A DNA stretch of 64,000 nucleotides from Acetobacter garciniae (GCF_017377735.1 NZ_JAFVMH010000012.1:1-64000); one strand, 5' to 3'. Shown: positions 45,001 through 55,169, counted from the stretch's first letter. Numbers and translations are program-made. Notes: generated by a model not told the origin, from the sequence alone.

Positions 45001-45330
45001 CTAGGGCAGCCGGTCGGTGTCGAACAGGAAGGTGACATCCATCGGGGCGGCAAGTGCGGTGGAAAACGCCGCCTTCATGGCCAGAAAATGGGGCTTGAGT
45101 TCATGCTCGCGCTGGGTTTCAAGGCTTTGCCATTGTTCGATGAACACGAAATGCAGCGGGTCCTGGCTGTCCTGGCGGCAGGTATAGAACCGATTGGCAC
45201 TTTCCTTGCGCGACTGGCGGATACATTCGGCCACTATGGGCAGGACGTGATCCACCGCCTCCGGCTTGAGACGAAAAGACGCGATAATCGTCACGGGTTT
45301 TGCAGATGTATGTGCAGATGTATCTGGCAT
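45001..45330 (-). CDS. ABM-domain putative quinol monooxygenase (YgiN-like)
   Basis: A 109-residue protein with the antibiotic-biosynthesis-monooxygenase fold: VTIIASFRLKPEAVD near the start, a central CIRQSRKESAN turn and FVFIEQWQSLETQREHELKPHFLAM near residue 65. YgiN-type proteins oxidise or bind quinols and small aldehydes. A perfect 18-bp palindrome (45396-45413) lies 66 bases upstream, inside the end of mocR, and is likely its operator. Confidence 0.8.
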   Translation of the reverse strand: MPDTSAHTSAKPVTIIASFRLKPEAVDHVLPIVAECIRQSRKESANRFYTCRQDSQDPLHFVFIEQWQSLETQREHELKPHFLAMKAAFSTALAAPMDVTFLFDTDRLP

Positions 45331-45381
45331 GATCTTCCTCCATTCCTCATCACCGGGCAGAGCCTAGGGTCAGGGACAGCT

Positions 45382-46791
45382 CTAGTATATCGGCAAAGTG
45401 TCACGTGACACTTCCGGGCTGGGGGCGTGGCATGCGGCGCGCACGCGCATCAGGGCGTCGGGCAGGGCCGCGAAGCTGACCGAACCCAGGGCCAGCCGCA
45501 GGCCCGTCATGCCGGCCGCCTGTGTATCCGCCGGACCTTCGGCGTTCGCGCGCCCGCTTTCGAAAACATGGGGTTGGGGCAGGATCACGCCCAAGGCCCG
45601 CGCGCGTTCGACAACGGCCACGGCCTGGCCGGGGGGCATGGGCAGCCAGGCATGGAACGCCCGCCCCGGTGCGACTGCAAGGTCAGGCCCCAGGATGGAT
45701 GCCGCCAGATCCATGCGCCGTGCCGATTCCGCCTGGAGCGAAACCCGCACGCTCTGGGCTGTGCCGTCCTGCATCCACTGCGCCATCATGGCGTAGGACA
45801 GGGGCGCTATCATCAGCGAAGATGCCAGCAGGGCGGGCAGGCAGGCCTCCGCCAGGGCGGGCGGGGGAATGAGCGCGCCAATGCGCAGCCCGGGGCTGAG
45901 GATCTTGGACAGGCTGCCGACATGAAATGTCCGCTCGGGGGCGAGGCTCCACAGCGTAGGCGGCTCCCCCTCCGCCCCGCAGACATATACGCCGTCCTCT
46001 ATCACCAGCGCGTCGTACTGGCGGCACAGGGCGGCAATGTCCCGGCGGCGTGCTTCATCCATCGTGGCTGTCGTGGGGTTGTGGGCCGTGGGGGTCAGGT
46101 AGACCACGGCCCTCTGGCCCGGCCTGCCCGCCAGCGCTGCCTTCAGGCAGGCGGGAAGCATGCCGCCGCCATCCATGCGCACGCCGCCCAAAGGTAGCCC
46201 GCTCTGGCGCACGGTCCCCAGCATGCCGGGATAGGTCTGCTCCTCCGTCAGGGCGTAGTGCACATGCGGGCGGGCCACGGCCAGGGCGACGCTGAGCGCC
46301 TGCTGCGCGCCGCTGGTCAGCAAAAGCCGGTCGGGCTGCACGACAAGGCCCAGCGCTTCCAGCCAGCGGGTCATGACACGGCGATGTTCCAGGTGCCCCG
46401 CAACCGGCGGGTAGATATTGAACAAAGCCGGGTCGATTCGCCGCGCCAGCGCATGCAGGGTGCGGGCCAGGGCGCGGTCGCTGAACATGGGGGGCGGCAT
46501 GTTGGTCGCCAGGTCCAGCACGGTGCTTGCAGCATCCGCCCGGACCGTGACAAAGGTGCCCCGCCCGCGCACGCTATGGGTCAGGCCGCGGCGTTCGAGC
46601 ATGGCGTAGGCGCGCGTGACCGAGCCCACGCCAATGCCCAGCCGCCATGCCAGGTCCCGGTGGGCGGGCAGCCGATCGCCCGCATTCAGGCGACCGGCAA
46701 GAATATCCGCCCCCAGCGCTTCGGCCAGGCGGTGAGCGGGGGAGCCCGCACCGTCATGCAGGCGCGCGGGCCAGGGGGATTTGGGGCGCAT
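45382..46791 (-). CDS. MocR-type GntR regulator with aminotransferase domain
   Basis: A 469-residue fusion of a GntR winged helix-turn-helix (about residues 20-78, RLPAHRDLAWRLGIGVGSVTRAYAMLE) and a fold-type I PLP aminotransferase domain with the lysine in GSLSKILSPGLRIG near residue 300. MocR proteins bind PLP and an amino compound and act on neighbouring genes. The ATG at 46791 is taken; an ATG 9 codons upstream is also in frame. It is divergent from an MFS exporter, with shared palindromes in the gap. Confidence 0.88.
   Translation of the reverse strand: MRPKSPWPARLHDGAGSPAHRLAEALGADILAGRLNAGDRLPAHRDLAWRLGIGVGSVTRAYAMLERRGLTHSVRGRGTFVTVRADAASTVLDLATNMPPPMFSDRALARTLHALARRIDPALFNIYPPVAGHLEHRRVMTRWLEALGLVVQPDRLLLTSGAQQALSVALAVARPHVHYALTEEQTYPGMLGTVRQSGLPLGGVRMDGGGMLPACLKAALAGRPGQRAVVYLTPTAHNPTTATMDEARRRDIAALCRQYDALVIEDGVYVCGAEGEPPTLWSLAPERTFHVGSLSKILSPGLRIGALIPPPALAEACLPALLASSLMIAPLSYAMMAQWMQDGTAQSVRVSLQAESARRMDLAASILGPDLAVAPGRAFHAWLPMPPGQAVAVVERARALGVILPQPHVFESGRANAEGPADTQAAGMTGLRLALGSVSFAALPDALMRVRAACHAPSPEVSRDTLPIY
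45396..45413. promoter_or_regulatory. AAGTGTCACGTGACACTT palindrome upstream of the ABM gene
   Basis: A perfect 18-bp palindrome 66 bases before the ABM monooxygenase ATG and within the final codons of the mocR-like gene. Its 16-bp core recurs at 46877-46892 and, with one mismatch, at 54950-54965. Confidence 0.65.
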
Positions 46792-46876
46792 GATCCGTCC
46801 ATCGATAACGGGCGACAAGGGGCGACAAGGCGATCAGGCCGGGTGTTGCCGCCGGGGAACACTGCCGCACTCCAAA

Positions 46877-46892
46877 AGTGTCACGTGACACT
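46877..46892. promoter_or_regulatory. AGTGTCACGTGACACT operator between mocR and the MFS gene
   Basis: A perfect 16-bp palindrome 86 bases before mocR's ATG, with a half-site AAAGTGTCAC at 46907-46916. It is placed to control both the regulator and the divergent MFS gene (ATG 47116), though 220 bases separate it from the latter. Nothing else of note is seen in the 46792-47115 gap. Confidence 0.65.
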
Positions 46893-47115
46893 ATTTGAAT
46901 ACGCATAAAGTGTCACGCCCCCTAAGATACCCGGCAGGACAAGGCTCGCCCGGGCTATGCGCCGCAGCCCCGTCGTGCCCATACAGGGACCGGGCAATAC
47001 CGGTGTGGCGGGCCCAAGCGGCACAGTCCGGCCTGCCTGGGCCGGAAGCGGGTCGCGCGCAAGCCGGACACGGCATCAATTGGAACGCCACCAACAGGAC
47101 AGGGCAGGTCGCCGC

Positions 47116-48288
47116 ATGAAGTTGAATTTTCCTCTCCTCGCCCTGACAGTCGGGGCGTTCGGCATTGGCACGACGGAATTCGCCCCCATGGGGCTGCTGC
47201 CCGTGGTGGCGGAGCATTTCAGTGTCTCCATTCCCACGGCCGGGCTGCTGATCAGTTCCTATGCCTTCGGGGTCATGGCGGGGGCCCCGATCATGACAAT
47301 CGGGGTGCGCCACCTGCCACGGCACATGGTGCTGGTCGGGCTGATGGCCATTTTCACGCTGGGCAACCTGCTGTCGTTCTGCGCGCCCGATTTCACGGTG
47401 CTGCTCATCTCCCGCGTGGTGACATCATTCTCCCACGGGGCGTTTTTCGGCGTGGGCTCGGTCGTGGCCGCGGCCCTTGTGCCGCCTGAACGGCGGGCCA
47501 GTGCGGTGGCCACCATGTTCATGGGGCTGACCCTGGCCGCCATTGTCGGCTCGCCACTCTGTACCTGGATCGGGGATAGCTGGGGCTGGCGGCTGGCCTT
47601 TGCCGTCATTACCCTGTGGGGGCTTGTGGCCATGCTGGCCCTGTGGCTGGCCCTGCCGAAGCTGCCCGCTGAAACCCCGGCCGAAATCCGGAGCGAGTTC
47701 AGCGTGCTGGTGCGCCCGACGGTGCTGCGCGCCCTGCTGACCACGGTGCTGGGGGCCGGGGCCATGTTCACGCTGCTGACCTATATCGCCCCCGTTCTAC
47801 AGGCCGGGATTGCGGCCACCCCCGGCATGGTTACGGCGGTGCTGGTGGTGATCGGCGTTGGCTTTACCGTTGGCAACATGCTGGGCGGGCGCTTTGCCGA
47901 CCGGTCCTTGAAGAAAACCCTGCTTGTCGCCCTGAGCGCCCTGGTCGGCCTGCTGCTGGTGCTCCCGCTGGTCATGGGCAGTACGGTCGCCACAATCGGG
48001 GTGATTTTCCTGTGGGGGATGGCGGCCTTCGCCATTGTCTCGCCCGTGCAGATGCAGGTCATGACCGCAGCGGCCGAAGCCCCCAACCTTGCGGCCTCCA
48101 TCAATATCGGGGCGTTCAATCTGGGCAATGCGCTGGGGGCTGTGGTGGGGGGCACCGTCATCAGCGCCGGGCTGGGCTATAACTGGGTCAGCGTGGCCGG
48201 CGCCCTGCTGGCCGCAGGCGCCTTCGCCCTGACCCTGGCAGCCCCCGCGAACGAAGGGGCCACCGATACCCGGACAATGACCGCATAA
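47116..48288 (+). CDS. MFS exporter (AraJ/DHA1-like)
   Basis: A 390-residue 12-helix MFS protein. LALTVGAFGIGTTEFAPMGLLPVVAEHFSVSIPTAG is the classic DHA1/AraJ start, and GRFADRSLKK matches the loop after helix 8. This family exports sugars, drugs or amino-acid-like molecules. It is divergent from the MocR gene with a shared palindrome, so it is probably that regulator's target. The ATG at 47116 is used; the open frame begins earlier in non-membrane-like sequence. Confidence 0.88.
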   Translation: MKLNFPLLALTVGAFGIGTTEFAPMGLLPVVAEHFSVSIPTAGLLISSYAFGVMAGAPIMTIGVRHLPRHMVLVGLMAIFTLGNLLSFCAPDFTVLLISRVVTSFSHGAFFGVGSVVAAALVPPERRASAVATMFMGLTLAAIVGSPLCTWIGDSWGWRLAFAVITLWGLVAMLALWLALPKLPAETPAEIRSEFSVLVRPTVLRALLTTVLGAGAMFTLLTYIAPVLQAGIAATPGMVTAVLVVIGVGFTVGNMLGGRFADRSLKKTLLVALSALVGLLLVLPLVMGSTVATIGVIFLWGMAAFAIVSPVQMQVMTAAAEAPNLAASINIGAFNLGNALGAVVGGTVISAGLGYNWVSVAGALLAAGAFALTLAAPANEGATDTRTMTA

Positions 48289-48305
48289 GGAAAAACTGAA
48301 ACAAG

Positions 48306-48380
48306 AAACGTTTTTGGTGAAGCTTGTTCCAAAAAGCTTCAGAGACGTCGCCCTTTTAAAAAAGGCGACGTCTCAAAAAC
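48306..48380 (-). repeat. Convergent-junction double-hairpin repeat, copy C (inverted)
   Basis: In opposite orientation to copies A, B and D. GAGACGTCGCC (48342-48352) and GGCGACGTCTC (48364-48374) make an 11-bp stem with an AT loop; a GAAGCTTGTTCCAAAAAGCTTC stem precedes it (48319-48340). It lies between the ends of the MFS gene (+) and the dehydrogenase gene (-). Confidence 0.75.
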
Positions 48381-48429
48381 CATCGGGAAATTTGCAAGGT
48401 ATTTCCCAAGCTGACTTTCGCAGCGTCAG

Positions 48430-49671
48430 TCAGAAACGCCGTGGCGAAAAGGATGCGATATCCATAGGCAGGGGCCGATCCGTCAGCAGGTCGGCCACCA
48501 GCCGCGCGGTCCCCGCCGACTGCGTAAGCCCCAGATGCCCATGGCCGAACGCATAGACGACATTGGGGGTGCTGCCTGCGCGACCGATCACGGGCAGGCT
48601 GTCGGGCAGGGAAGGGCGAAAGCCCATCCACTGCACCCCACCCTGCGTTTTCAGCCCCGGCAGGAACATCTGCGCTTTTTTCAGCATCGCATCCGAACGG
48701 CGGAAATTGGGCGGCAGGTCCAGCCCGCCCAGTTCCACGGCACCACCCACGCGCACGCCGCTCGTCAGTTTCGTAATGACAAACCCATGCCCACCGAAGG
48801 TGATCTGTGTGCGCAGGTCGAACGCATCGCCCGGCAGGGTGGTGTTGTAGCCGCGCTCGGTCTCCAGCGGAATGACATCGCCCAAAGTGCGGCTCAGCCG
48901 GTGCGAAAACGCGCCGGCGGCCACCACCACCTTGCCCGCATTGCGTATGGTGCCGTCGCCCATGGTGCACTGCACGCCTTGCGCGTCGGGGCGCAGGGCG
49001 GTGACATCGGCAATCTCGATCACCCCGCCCATGGCGCGGAAATGTTCGGCCAAAGCCAGCGTATACAGCTTGGGGTCGGTAATGGAGTACCAGCCGGGGG
49101 TGAACGTCCCGCGGATGAAACGGGGGGAAAGGCCGGGCTGCAACTGCGCCATTTCCTGCGCATCCATGTGGTGGAACGCGATACCGTGGCGCGTGCGTGC
49201 CTCCCACCCCGGGAGTGAGGCTTGGAATTCGGCCTCGCTTTCATAAACCTGCAAATTGCCCCCCTTGCGCAGCATGGGCAGCGTGCCGGTCGCGGTCAGG
49301 AAAGGTTCAAGCTCCGCCTTGGACAGGTCCATCAGCGCGGTCTGGGCGGTGGTGGAGCGCGCCACGCGCGCAGGCGAACAGGCCCGCCAGAAACGCAGCA
49401 TCCACGGCAGGATGCGCAGGGCATAACGGGGTGGCACGGCCAGCGGGCCCAGCGGGTCCAGCAGCCATTTCGGGGCCTTTTTCAAGATCCCGGGGGAGGC
49501 CAGCGGCAGGATATCGGTAAACGCGAACGCCCCGGCATTCCCGGCCGATGCACCGGCGGCCGGGCCTTCGCGGTCGATCACGACAACGCCCAGGCCACGC
49601 GCCTGTGCGGCTATCGCCGCGGAAAGGCCGACAACCCCGGCCCCAATGACAAGAACATCCGACTTGGCCAT
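48430..49671 (-). CDS. FAD-dependent D-amino acid/D-hydroxyproline dehydrogenase (DadA-like)
   Basis: A 413-residue FAD oxidoreductase of the DAO/DadA type. The nucleotide-binding loop is VIGAGVVGLSAAIAAQ at residues 7-22; VVAAGAFSHRL and the C-terminal GFRPSLPDSLPVIGRA with VVYAFGHGHLGLT match this family. The neighbourhood (ketoglutarate-semialdehyde dehydrogenase, pyrroline carboxylate reductase-type gene and, 8 kb off, a DapA-like deaminase) suggests D-hydroxyproline as substrate; DadA for D-alanine is the alternative. Confidence 0.75.
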   Translation of the reverse strand: MAKSDVLVIGAGVVGLSAAIAAQARGLGVVVIDREGPAAGASAGNAGAFAFTDILPLASPGILKKAPKWLLDPLGPLAVPPRYALRILPWMLRFWRACSPARVARSTTAQTALMDLSKAELEPFLTATGTLPMLRKGGNLQVYESEAEFQASLPGWEARTRHGIAFHHMDAQEMAQLQPGLSPRFIRGTFTPGWYSITDPKLYTLALAEHFRAMGGVIEIADVTALRPDAQGVQCTMGDGTIRNAGKVVVAAGAFSHRLSRTLGDVIPLETERGYNTTLPGDAFDLRTQITFGGHGFVITKLTSGVRVGGAVELGGLDLPPNFRRSDAMLKKAQMFLPGLKTQGGVQWMGFRPSLPDSLPVIGRAGSTPNVVYAFGHGHLGLTQSAGTARLVADLLTDRPLPMDIASFSPRRF

Positions 49672-49826
49672 GGCCTTACACTTTCAAGAACGCGCCGCAT
49701 GCGGGCATGGTGGGGAAGCTGGCTATCTGCCCGGGCAGGCCACGCCGCCCCTTCCTGCGCTTGCCATGCCCCGATGGGACAGGACAAGCCATGAAGGAAC
49801 AGGGGCCGTGCCGATGCCGGGGGTGT

Positions 49827-51344
49827 TCAGCCCAGGCAGTCGGAGGGCAGCAGGTCGGCGGGCATGTTCTGGTAGGAAACAGGGCGCAGGAACCGGCGGA
49901 TGGCCATGGAGCCCACGCTGGTCGCCCCGAAATTGGTCGATGCCGGGTAAGGACCGCCATGCACCATGGAGTCCACGACTTCCACCCCGGTGGGAAAACC
50001 GTTGACCAGCACACGCCCGGCCTTGCGTTCCAGAATGGGGAGCAACTGCCGCGCCGTTGCCGTATCCGCCTGATCCATATGGATGGTGGCGGTCAACTGG
50101 CCTTCGAACCCGCGGGCAAGGGACAGCATGTCCTCTACCGATGTCACGCGCACCACAAGGCCGAGCGGGCCGAACACTTCCTCGCCCAGCACCGGGTCGG
50201 CCTGGAATTCCTTGCCCGTGGTCTCGAACAGGTTGGGCAAGGCCATGCGGCCCGAGGACTCGGTCACCAGCAGGGAACGCACCGTGTTGCGGCTGGCCAG
50301 GCGGGCCTGCCCATCGCGGTAGGCCTTGGCGATGCCATCGGTCAGCATGGTCTGTGCCGGAACCTTGCCCAGGGCTTCGACAGCGGCCTTCACGAAGTGG
50401 TCGGTATCCGCATTGTCCAGCACGACGGCAATGCCGGGATTGGTGCAGAACTGCCCCGCCCCCATGACGAGGGAGGCCGCCCATTCACGCCCCAGCGCAT
50501 CTGCCCGGGCGCTGAGCGTTTCTGGCAGCATGAACATGGGGTTGACCGAACCGAGTTCGCCAAAGAACGGAATAGGCTCGGCCCGGGCGGCGCACAGGTC
50601 GAACAGGGCGCGTCCGCCGCGCAACGAACCGGTAAAGCCCACGGCCTTGATCAGCGGATGCTGGACCAGGGTGGCACCGATCTCGTTCCCGCCACCCTGA
50701 ATGAGCGAGAACACGCCCGGATGCGTGCCGGTCCTGCGAATGGCGGCCTCGATCGCCTGGGCGATGATTTCCCCCGTGCCGGGATGGGCCGGGTGGCCAC
50801 GCACCACCACGGGGCAGCCTGCCGCAAGTGCCGCCGCCGTGTCGCCCCCGGCGGTGGAGAACGCCAGCGGGAAGTTGGAGGCGCCAAAAACCGCGACCGG
50901 GCCCACCGGGCGTTCGATCAGGCGCAGTTCGGGGCGGGGGGCGGGCTTGCGGTCCGGCAGGGCGGGGTCGCACCGGCGGTCCAGATAGGCCCCTTCCTCG
51001 ATATGGTCGGCGAACATGCGCAACTGGCCCGTGGTGCGGCCGCGCTCTCCCTGCAGACGGCCTTCGGGCAGGCCCGTTTCCTGGCTGCCGATTTCGGTTA
51101 TGGCATCGGCCCGGGCCTCGATCTCATCGGCGATGGCGCGCAGGAAGGCGGCGCGTTGCGCGCGGGTGGAATAACCATATTGCCAGAACGCCTCTTCCGC
51201 CGCTTCGCACGCGCGCGCCACCAGGGCGGGGGTGCCAACGGCGAAAACATGGGCCGGGCCGTGTGCGGGGGTGGAGGTAAACGTGCCCTCCCCGTCCAGC
51301 CAGTTGCCTGCGACAAGATGCTTGCCCGTGGGAATGAAAGTCAT
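49827..51344 (-). CDS. 2,5-dioxovalerate (alpha-ketoglutarate semialdehyde) dehydrogenase
   Basis: A 505-residue aldehyde dehydrogenase. The N terminus FIPTGKHLVAGNWLDGEG and GPVAVFGASNFPLAFSTAGGDTA are typical of the KGSADH group; the catalytic Glu is in GELGSVNP and the catalytic Cys in GQFCTNPG (near residue 300). It oxidises alpha-ketoglutarate semialdehyde to 2-oxoglutarate, the last step of hydroxyproline and pentose routes. It lies 155 bases before the DadA-like gene and diverges from the reductase gene at 51490. Confidence 0.88.
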   Translation of the reverse strand: MTFIPTGKHLVAGNWLDGEGTFTSTPAHGPAHVFAVGTPALVARACEAAEEAFWQYGYSTRAQRAAFLRAIADEIEARADAITEIGSQETGLPEGRLQGERGRTTGQLRMFADHIEEGAYLDRRCDPALPDRKPAPRPELRLIERPVGPVAVFGASNFPLAFSTAGGDTAAALAAGCPVVVRGHPAHPGTGEIIAQAIEAAIRRTGTHPGVFSLIQGGGNEIGATLVQHPLIKAVGFTGSLRGGRALFDLCAARAEPIPFFGELGSVNPMFMLPETLSARADALGREWAASLVMGAGQFCTNPGIAVVLDNADTDHFVKAAVEALGKVPAQTMLTDGIAKAYRDGQARLASRNTVRSLLVTESSGRMALPNLFETTGKEFQADPVLGEEVFGPLGLVVRVTSVEDMLSLARGFEGQLTATIHMDQADTATARQLLPILERKAGRVLVNGFPTGVEVVDSMVHGGPYPASTNFGATSVGSMAIRRFLRPVSYQNMPADLLPSDCLG

Positions 51345-51489
51345 GAACCGTTCCTTTCTGCGAACACATCTCTGGACACACTGGCCCCAATGCGCAACGC
51401 TGTGATCGTCGCCAGAATTTTTGTCGATTATATGTATACGTTGTGTATTTTAAGTTCAACTCCCCGGCAGCAAGGACAAAGGGTTCGAC

Positions 51490-52527
51490 ATGAGCGCAAG
51501 CACTGTGATGAGCATTTCCGCACTTTATGACCGTGTGGAGGCCATTCTGCTCAAGGCCGGGGCCAGCCCCGTGCAGGCGGGCGCTCTGGCTCGGGTCATT
51601 ACGGCAGGCGAGCGCGATGCCTGCAAGTCGCACGGTATCTACCGGATCGAGGGCATTCTGCGCACCATCAAGGCGGGCAAGGTCAAGGCGGATGCGGTGC
51701 CCGAACTGGTGCCCAACCCCGGCAAGGCCGTCGTGCGGGTGAACGCGGGCGGCGGCTTTGCGAATCCGGCCTTCGAACTGGGCCTGCCCACCCTGGTCGA
51801 ACGCACGCGCAGCCTGGGGCTGGCGGCCCTTGCCATTAACGATTGCGGGCATTTTTCCGCCCTCTGGCCCGAGGCCGAAGCCCTGGCGGAACAAGGGCTT
51901 GCCTCCATGGTCATGTGCCCCAGCTATGCGACGGTCGCCCCCAGCGGTGGCAAGAAGCCGCTTCTGGGCACCAACCCCTTCGCGTTCGGCTGGCCGCGCG
52001 CGGGCAAGCCGCCTTATGTGTTCGACTTCGCCACCTCCGTTGCCGCGCGGGGCGAGATCGAACTGCACCGCCGTGCGGGCAAGCCCCTGCCCGAAGGCTG
52101 GGCGCTCGATGCCGAAGGCAACCCCACGACCGACCCGCAGACCGCCCTTGGCGGGGCCATGCTGCCTTTTGGCGGACACAAGGGCTCTGCCATCAGCACC
52201 ATGATCGAACTGCTGGCCGGTAGCCTGATCGGCGACCTGAACAGCGAGGAAGCGCTTGCCAAGCTCGGCACCACAACCCTGCTGCCCTCGCACGGTGAAC
52301 TGGTCATCGCCTTCTCGCCAGAGGTTTTCGCCGCCGGGCGGCCGGGCAACCCCATCGCCCATGCCGAACTCCTGTTCGACGCCATTGCGGGCCAAGGTGC
52401 GCGCCTGCCTTCGCAGCGCCGTTTTGCCGCCCGTGCGAAATCCGAAGCCGAAGGCATTGTGCTGACCCAGGCCGAGATCGCCCAGCTCGACCGCCTGCTG
52501 GCCCTGGGGCTGGACGCGGTGGCGTAA
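51490..52527 (+). CDS. Ldh/malate-type oxidoreductase, probable pyrroline/piperideine-2-carboxylate reductase
   Basis: A 345-residue NAD(P)-dependent oxidoreductase of the Ldh2/MDH2 (DpkA-type) family. GERDACKSHGIYRIEG near residue 40, INDCGHFSALWPEAE near 118, VMCPSYATVAPSGGKKPLLGTNPFAF near 150, and FGGHKGSAISTMIELLAG near 225 are family blocks. Members reduce delta1-pyrroline-2-carboxylate or delta1-piperideine-2-carboxylate. It is divergent from KGSADH, consistent with amino-acid ring degradation. Malate or lactate use cannot be excluded. Confidence 0.8.
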   Translation: MSASTVMSISALYDRVEAILLKAGASPVQAGALARVITAGERDACKSHGIYRIEGILRTIKAGKVKADAVPELVPNPGKAVVRVNAGGGFANPAFELGLPTLVERTRSLGLAALAINDCGHFSALWPEAEALAEQGLASMVMCPSYATVAPSGGKKPLLGTNPFAFGWPRAGKPPYVFDFATSVAARGEIELHRRAGKPLPEGWALDAEGNPTTDPQTALGGAMLPFGGHKGSAISTMIELLAGSLIGDLNSEEALAKLGTTTLLPSHGELVIAFSPEVFAAGRPGNPIAHAELLFDAIAGQGARLPSQRRFAARAKSEAEGIVLTQAEIAQLDRLLALGLDAVA

Positions 52528-52604
52528 GACAGGAAAGCTTCGAAAGGGGAAGAGCGGCAAAAGAGGTGTGGACGAACCACCCCTGATCCGATGATATTTG
52601 CCTT

Positions 52605-53609
52605 ATGATTCCCTTTTCGATCCTGGACCTGTCCCTCATTACCGATGATGGCGACGCGGCGAGCGCGTTCCGTCATTCGGGCGACCTTGTACGGCACGCG
52701 GAAGAGCTTGGTTTTGCCCGCTACTGGGTGGCCGAACACCATGCCATGCCCGGCATTGCCTCGGCCGCGACAAGTGTGCTGATCGGCTATCTCGCGGGTT
52801 TGACACAGCGTATCCGGGTAGGTGCCGGCGGGGTTATGCTGCCCAACCACGCCCCGCTGGTCATTGCCGAACAGTTCGGCACGCTGGCTACACTCTATCC
52901 CGGGCGCATTGACCTGGGCCTTGGCCGCGCCCCGGGCAGTGACCAGACCGTCGCCCGGGCCCTGCGCCGCCGCCCCGACAATGCGGACACCTTTCCCGAA
53001 GACGTTTTGGAACTGCTGCATTATTTCGAACCCGCCCAGCCCGGCCAGCTTGTCGTGGCCACACCGGGTGCGGGGTGCGACATTCCCGTCTGGCTGCTTG
53101 GTTCATCGCTGTATTCGGCGCAGTTGGCCGCTGTTTTGGGGCTGCCTTTCGCCTTTGCATCCCATTTCGCGCCCCGGATGATGGAAGAGGCCGTGGCCCT
53201 GTACCGGCACCAGTTCAAGCCTTCGCGCTATTTGTCCGCCCCGCATGTCATGCTGGCCATGAACGTGATCGCGGCCGATACGTGCGAGGAGGCCGAACGC
53301 CTGTTTACGTCACACCAGATGTATTTCGTGGCGCTGCGCAGCGGCCGTCCCCGCGCCTATCCCGCGCCGGTGGACCCCGCCACCCTGCCATGGTCCCCCG
53401 TCGAACGCGCACAGATCGAAGCCGCACTTGCCTGCCGCGCCGTAGGCGATCTCGGCACCGTGACGCAAACCATCCGCGCGTTTGTGGAGCGCCACAAGCC
53501 CGATGAGCTTATCATGACAGCCCCGATCCACGACCATCAGGCCCGCCGCCGCAGCATCGAGATCGTGATGGAGGCCCACAGGCTGCTTGCGGCTCAACCG
53601 GGAGGCTGA
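52605..53609 (+). CDS. LLM-class flavin-dependent oxidoreductase
   Basis: A 334-residue luciferase-like monooxygenase fold. [29 protein letters not shown] near the start and [43 protein letters not shown] are classic for the group. It binds reduced FMN or F420-like flavin. The end overlaps the converging MFS gene by 16 bases. Substrate unknown; it may belong with the catabolic genes before it. Confidence 0.88.
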   Translation: MIPFSILDLSLITDDGDAASAFRHSGDLVRHAEELGFARYWVAEHHAMPGIASAATSVLIGYLAGLTQRIRVGAGGVMLPNHAPLVIAEQFGTLATLYPGRIDLGLGRAPGSDQTVARALRRRPDNADTFPEDVLELLHYFEPAQPGQLVVATPGAGCDIPVWLLGSSLYSAQLAAVLGLPFAFASHFAPRMMEEAVALYRHQFKPSRYLSAPHVMLAMNVIAADTCEEAERLFTSHQMYFVALRSGRPRAYPAPVDPATLPWSPVERAQIEAALACRAVGDLGTVTQTIRAFVERHKPDELIMTAPIHDHQARRRSIEIVMEAHRLLAAQPGG

Positions 53610-54799
53610 GCAGGCGTTCCTTCGCGGCTGCGGCCATTTTCGGTTGCAAAAAACGCCAGGTCGGCCAGGCACAGCAGCGTTGCCGCAAGGGCGAACCCCC
53701 ACCATCCGCCAAGACTGTACAATGCCGCACCGGCAGAAGACCCGGCCGCACCGCACAGGAAGATCGCGGTCATATAAGCGGCATTCAAACGCCCGCGCGC
53801 CGCGTCGTTCAGGCTGTAGACCACCCGCTGGCTGACGATATGGTTGGTCTGCACACCGGCATCAAGAAAAACCGCCGTGAAGGCAAGCAGGACAAGCCAG
53901 CCCGCACCGACCGCCCAGCCTGACACGAGCGCGCCCAGCCCGACAGCGCCGATCGCCCCCCAAGTGGCGGATCTGGTATAGCCCGCATCCGCCAGCCGCC
54001 CGGCCAATGGCGCGGCAAGAGCTCCCCCGGCCCCGGCCAGCGCGAACAGGGCGATCCCGCCCTGCCCCAGCCCGAACCGGGCATGCAGCATCAGCGGTAC
54101 GGCGGTCCAGAACATGTTGAACACCGCAAAGAGAATACCGTGATAGGCAATGCGCCGCCGCAACGGCGCGTAATCGAGCAGCAGACGCCCGATGGAGGCC
54201 AGCAGCGCGCTGTAACGCAGCCGCTGTTCGGGCGCGTAAGTGGGCAGCACGCGCCACAGCACAGCCCCTACCAGCGCCATGGCAAGGGCCGAAATCCAGA
54301 ACACGGCGCGCCACCCCAAACCTGCAGCAATGGCATTGGCCAGGGGCCGAGACAGCATGATGCCCGTAATCAGCCCACCCATGATATTGCCGATCACCCG
54401 CCCGCGCATGGCGGGGGGGACGAAATGTGTCGCCAGCGGCAGCAGGATCTGGGAGGTCACGGAACACAGCCCGACCGAGACCGAACACAGCATGAAGGCC
54501 GTGGCGGACGGGCTGGATGCCGCACCCGCAAGGCTGAGCACCAGCCCGGTCATGGTCAGCAGGATCAGCCGGCGGTTCTCCGCCCTGTCGGAAAGTGGAA
54601 CGATCAGGAACAGCCCCGCGCCATATCCAAGCTGGGTCAGTGTTACGATGATCCCGGCCCAGCGCGGCGCAATCGCCAGGTCATGGGTAATGGGGCCGAC
54701 CAGGGCCTGGGCGTAGTAGATATTGGCAACCGTCAGGCCGCAGACGGCGGAAAAAATGCCCGTCAGCGTTGGAGACAACCGGAACGTGTCTTGTGTCAC
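53594..54799 (-). CDS. MFS exporter (DHA-type)
   Basis: A 401-residue protein with 12 predicted helices. [22 protein letters not shown] near the start and [17 protein letters not shown] in the loop after helix 2 are those of the YnfM/DHA group. The start is a GTG at 54799. A near-copy of the mocR palindrome lies 151 bases upstream (54950-54965), so it may respond to the same regulator as the exporter at 47116. Confidence 0.86.
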   Translation of the reverse strand: MTQDTFRLSPTLTGIFSAVCGLTVANIYYAQALVGPITHDLAIAPRWAGIIVTLTQLGYGAGLFLIVPLSDRAENRRLILLTMTGLVLSLAGAASSPSATAFMLCSVSVGLCSVTSQILLPLATHFVPPAMRGRVIGNIMGGLITGIMLSRPLANAIAAGLGWRAVFWISALAMALVGAVLWRVLPTYAPEQRLRYSALLASIGRLLLDYAPLRRRIAYHGILFAVFNMFWTAVPLMLHARFGLGQGGIALFALAGAGGALAAPLAGRLADAGYTRSATWGAIGAVGLGALVSGWAVGAGWLVLLAFTAVFLDAGVQTNHIVSQRVVYSLNDAARGRLNAAYMTAIFLCGAAGSSAGAALYSLGGWWGFALAATLLCLADLAFFATENGRSREGTPAQPPG

Positions 54800-54949
54800 G
54801 GCCTTACCCTGCCTGTAAAAACCAATGCCCGAAAATCCATGTCCGAAAACCCCTGCCAGCGGGCGCGCCATGCTTTCATGCTTCGCGCCGTTGGGGAAGG
54901 ATTACAGTTCCGAAACTAGCGCGGGGGAAGACTTTGCGTATATCGCTAT

Positions 54950-54965
54950 AGTGTCGCGTGACACT
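54950..54965. promoter_or_regulatory. AGTGTCGCGTGACACT near-palindrome
   Basis: Differs from the perfect AGTGTCACGTGACACT by one base. It lies 151 bases upstream of the MFS gene on the minus strand and about 204 bases before the DUF3500 gene. The rest of 54800-55169 shows no gene. Confidence 0.5.
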
Positions 54966-55169
54966 TTCCCTTCTCCCGCCCGGCAATACCCCGGCAATGG
55001 CGCCGTATGTTCCGGGGCAGGAACAAAGGCCCGTCCCCTCATCTTTTGATGCAGCCTGTGCCGCGTCGGGCCACACAGGGACTTGATCGCGCTGCCAAGG
55101 CCATGCACTGTCCGGATAGCAGCCCACCAGAAAACGGGCATTCGGGTAAGAGGAAGGTCAAGACAAGGC

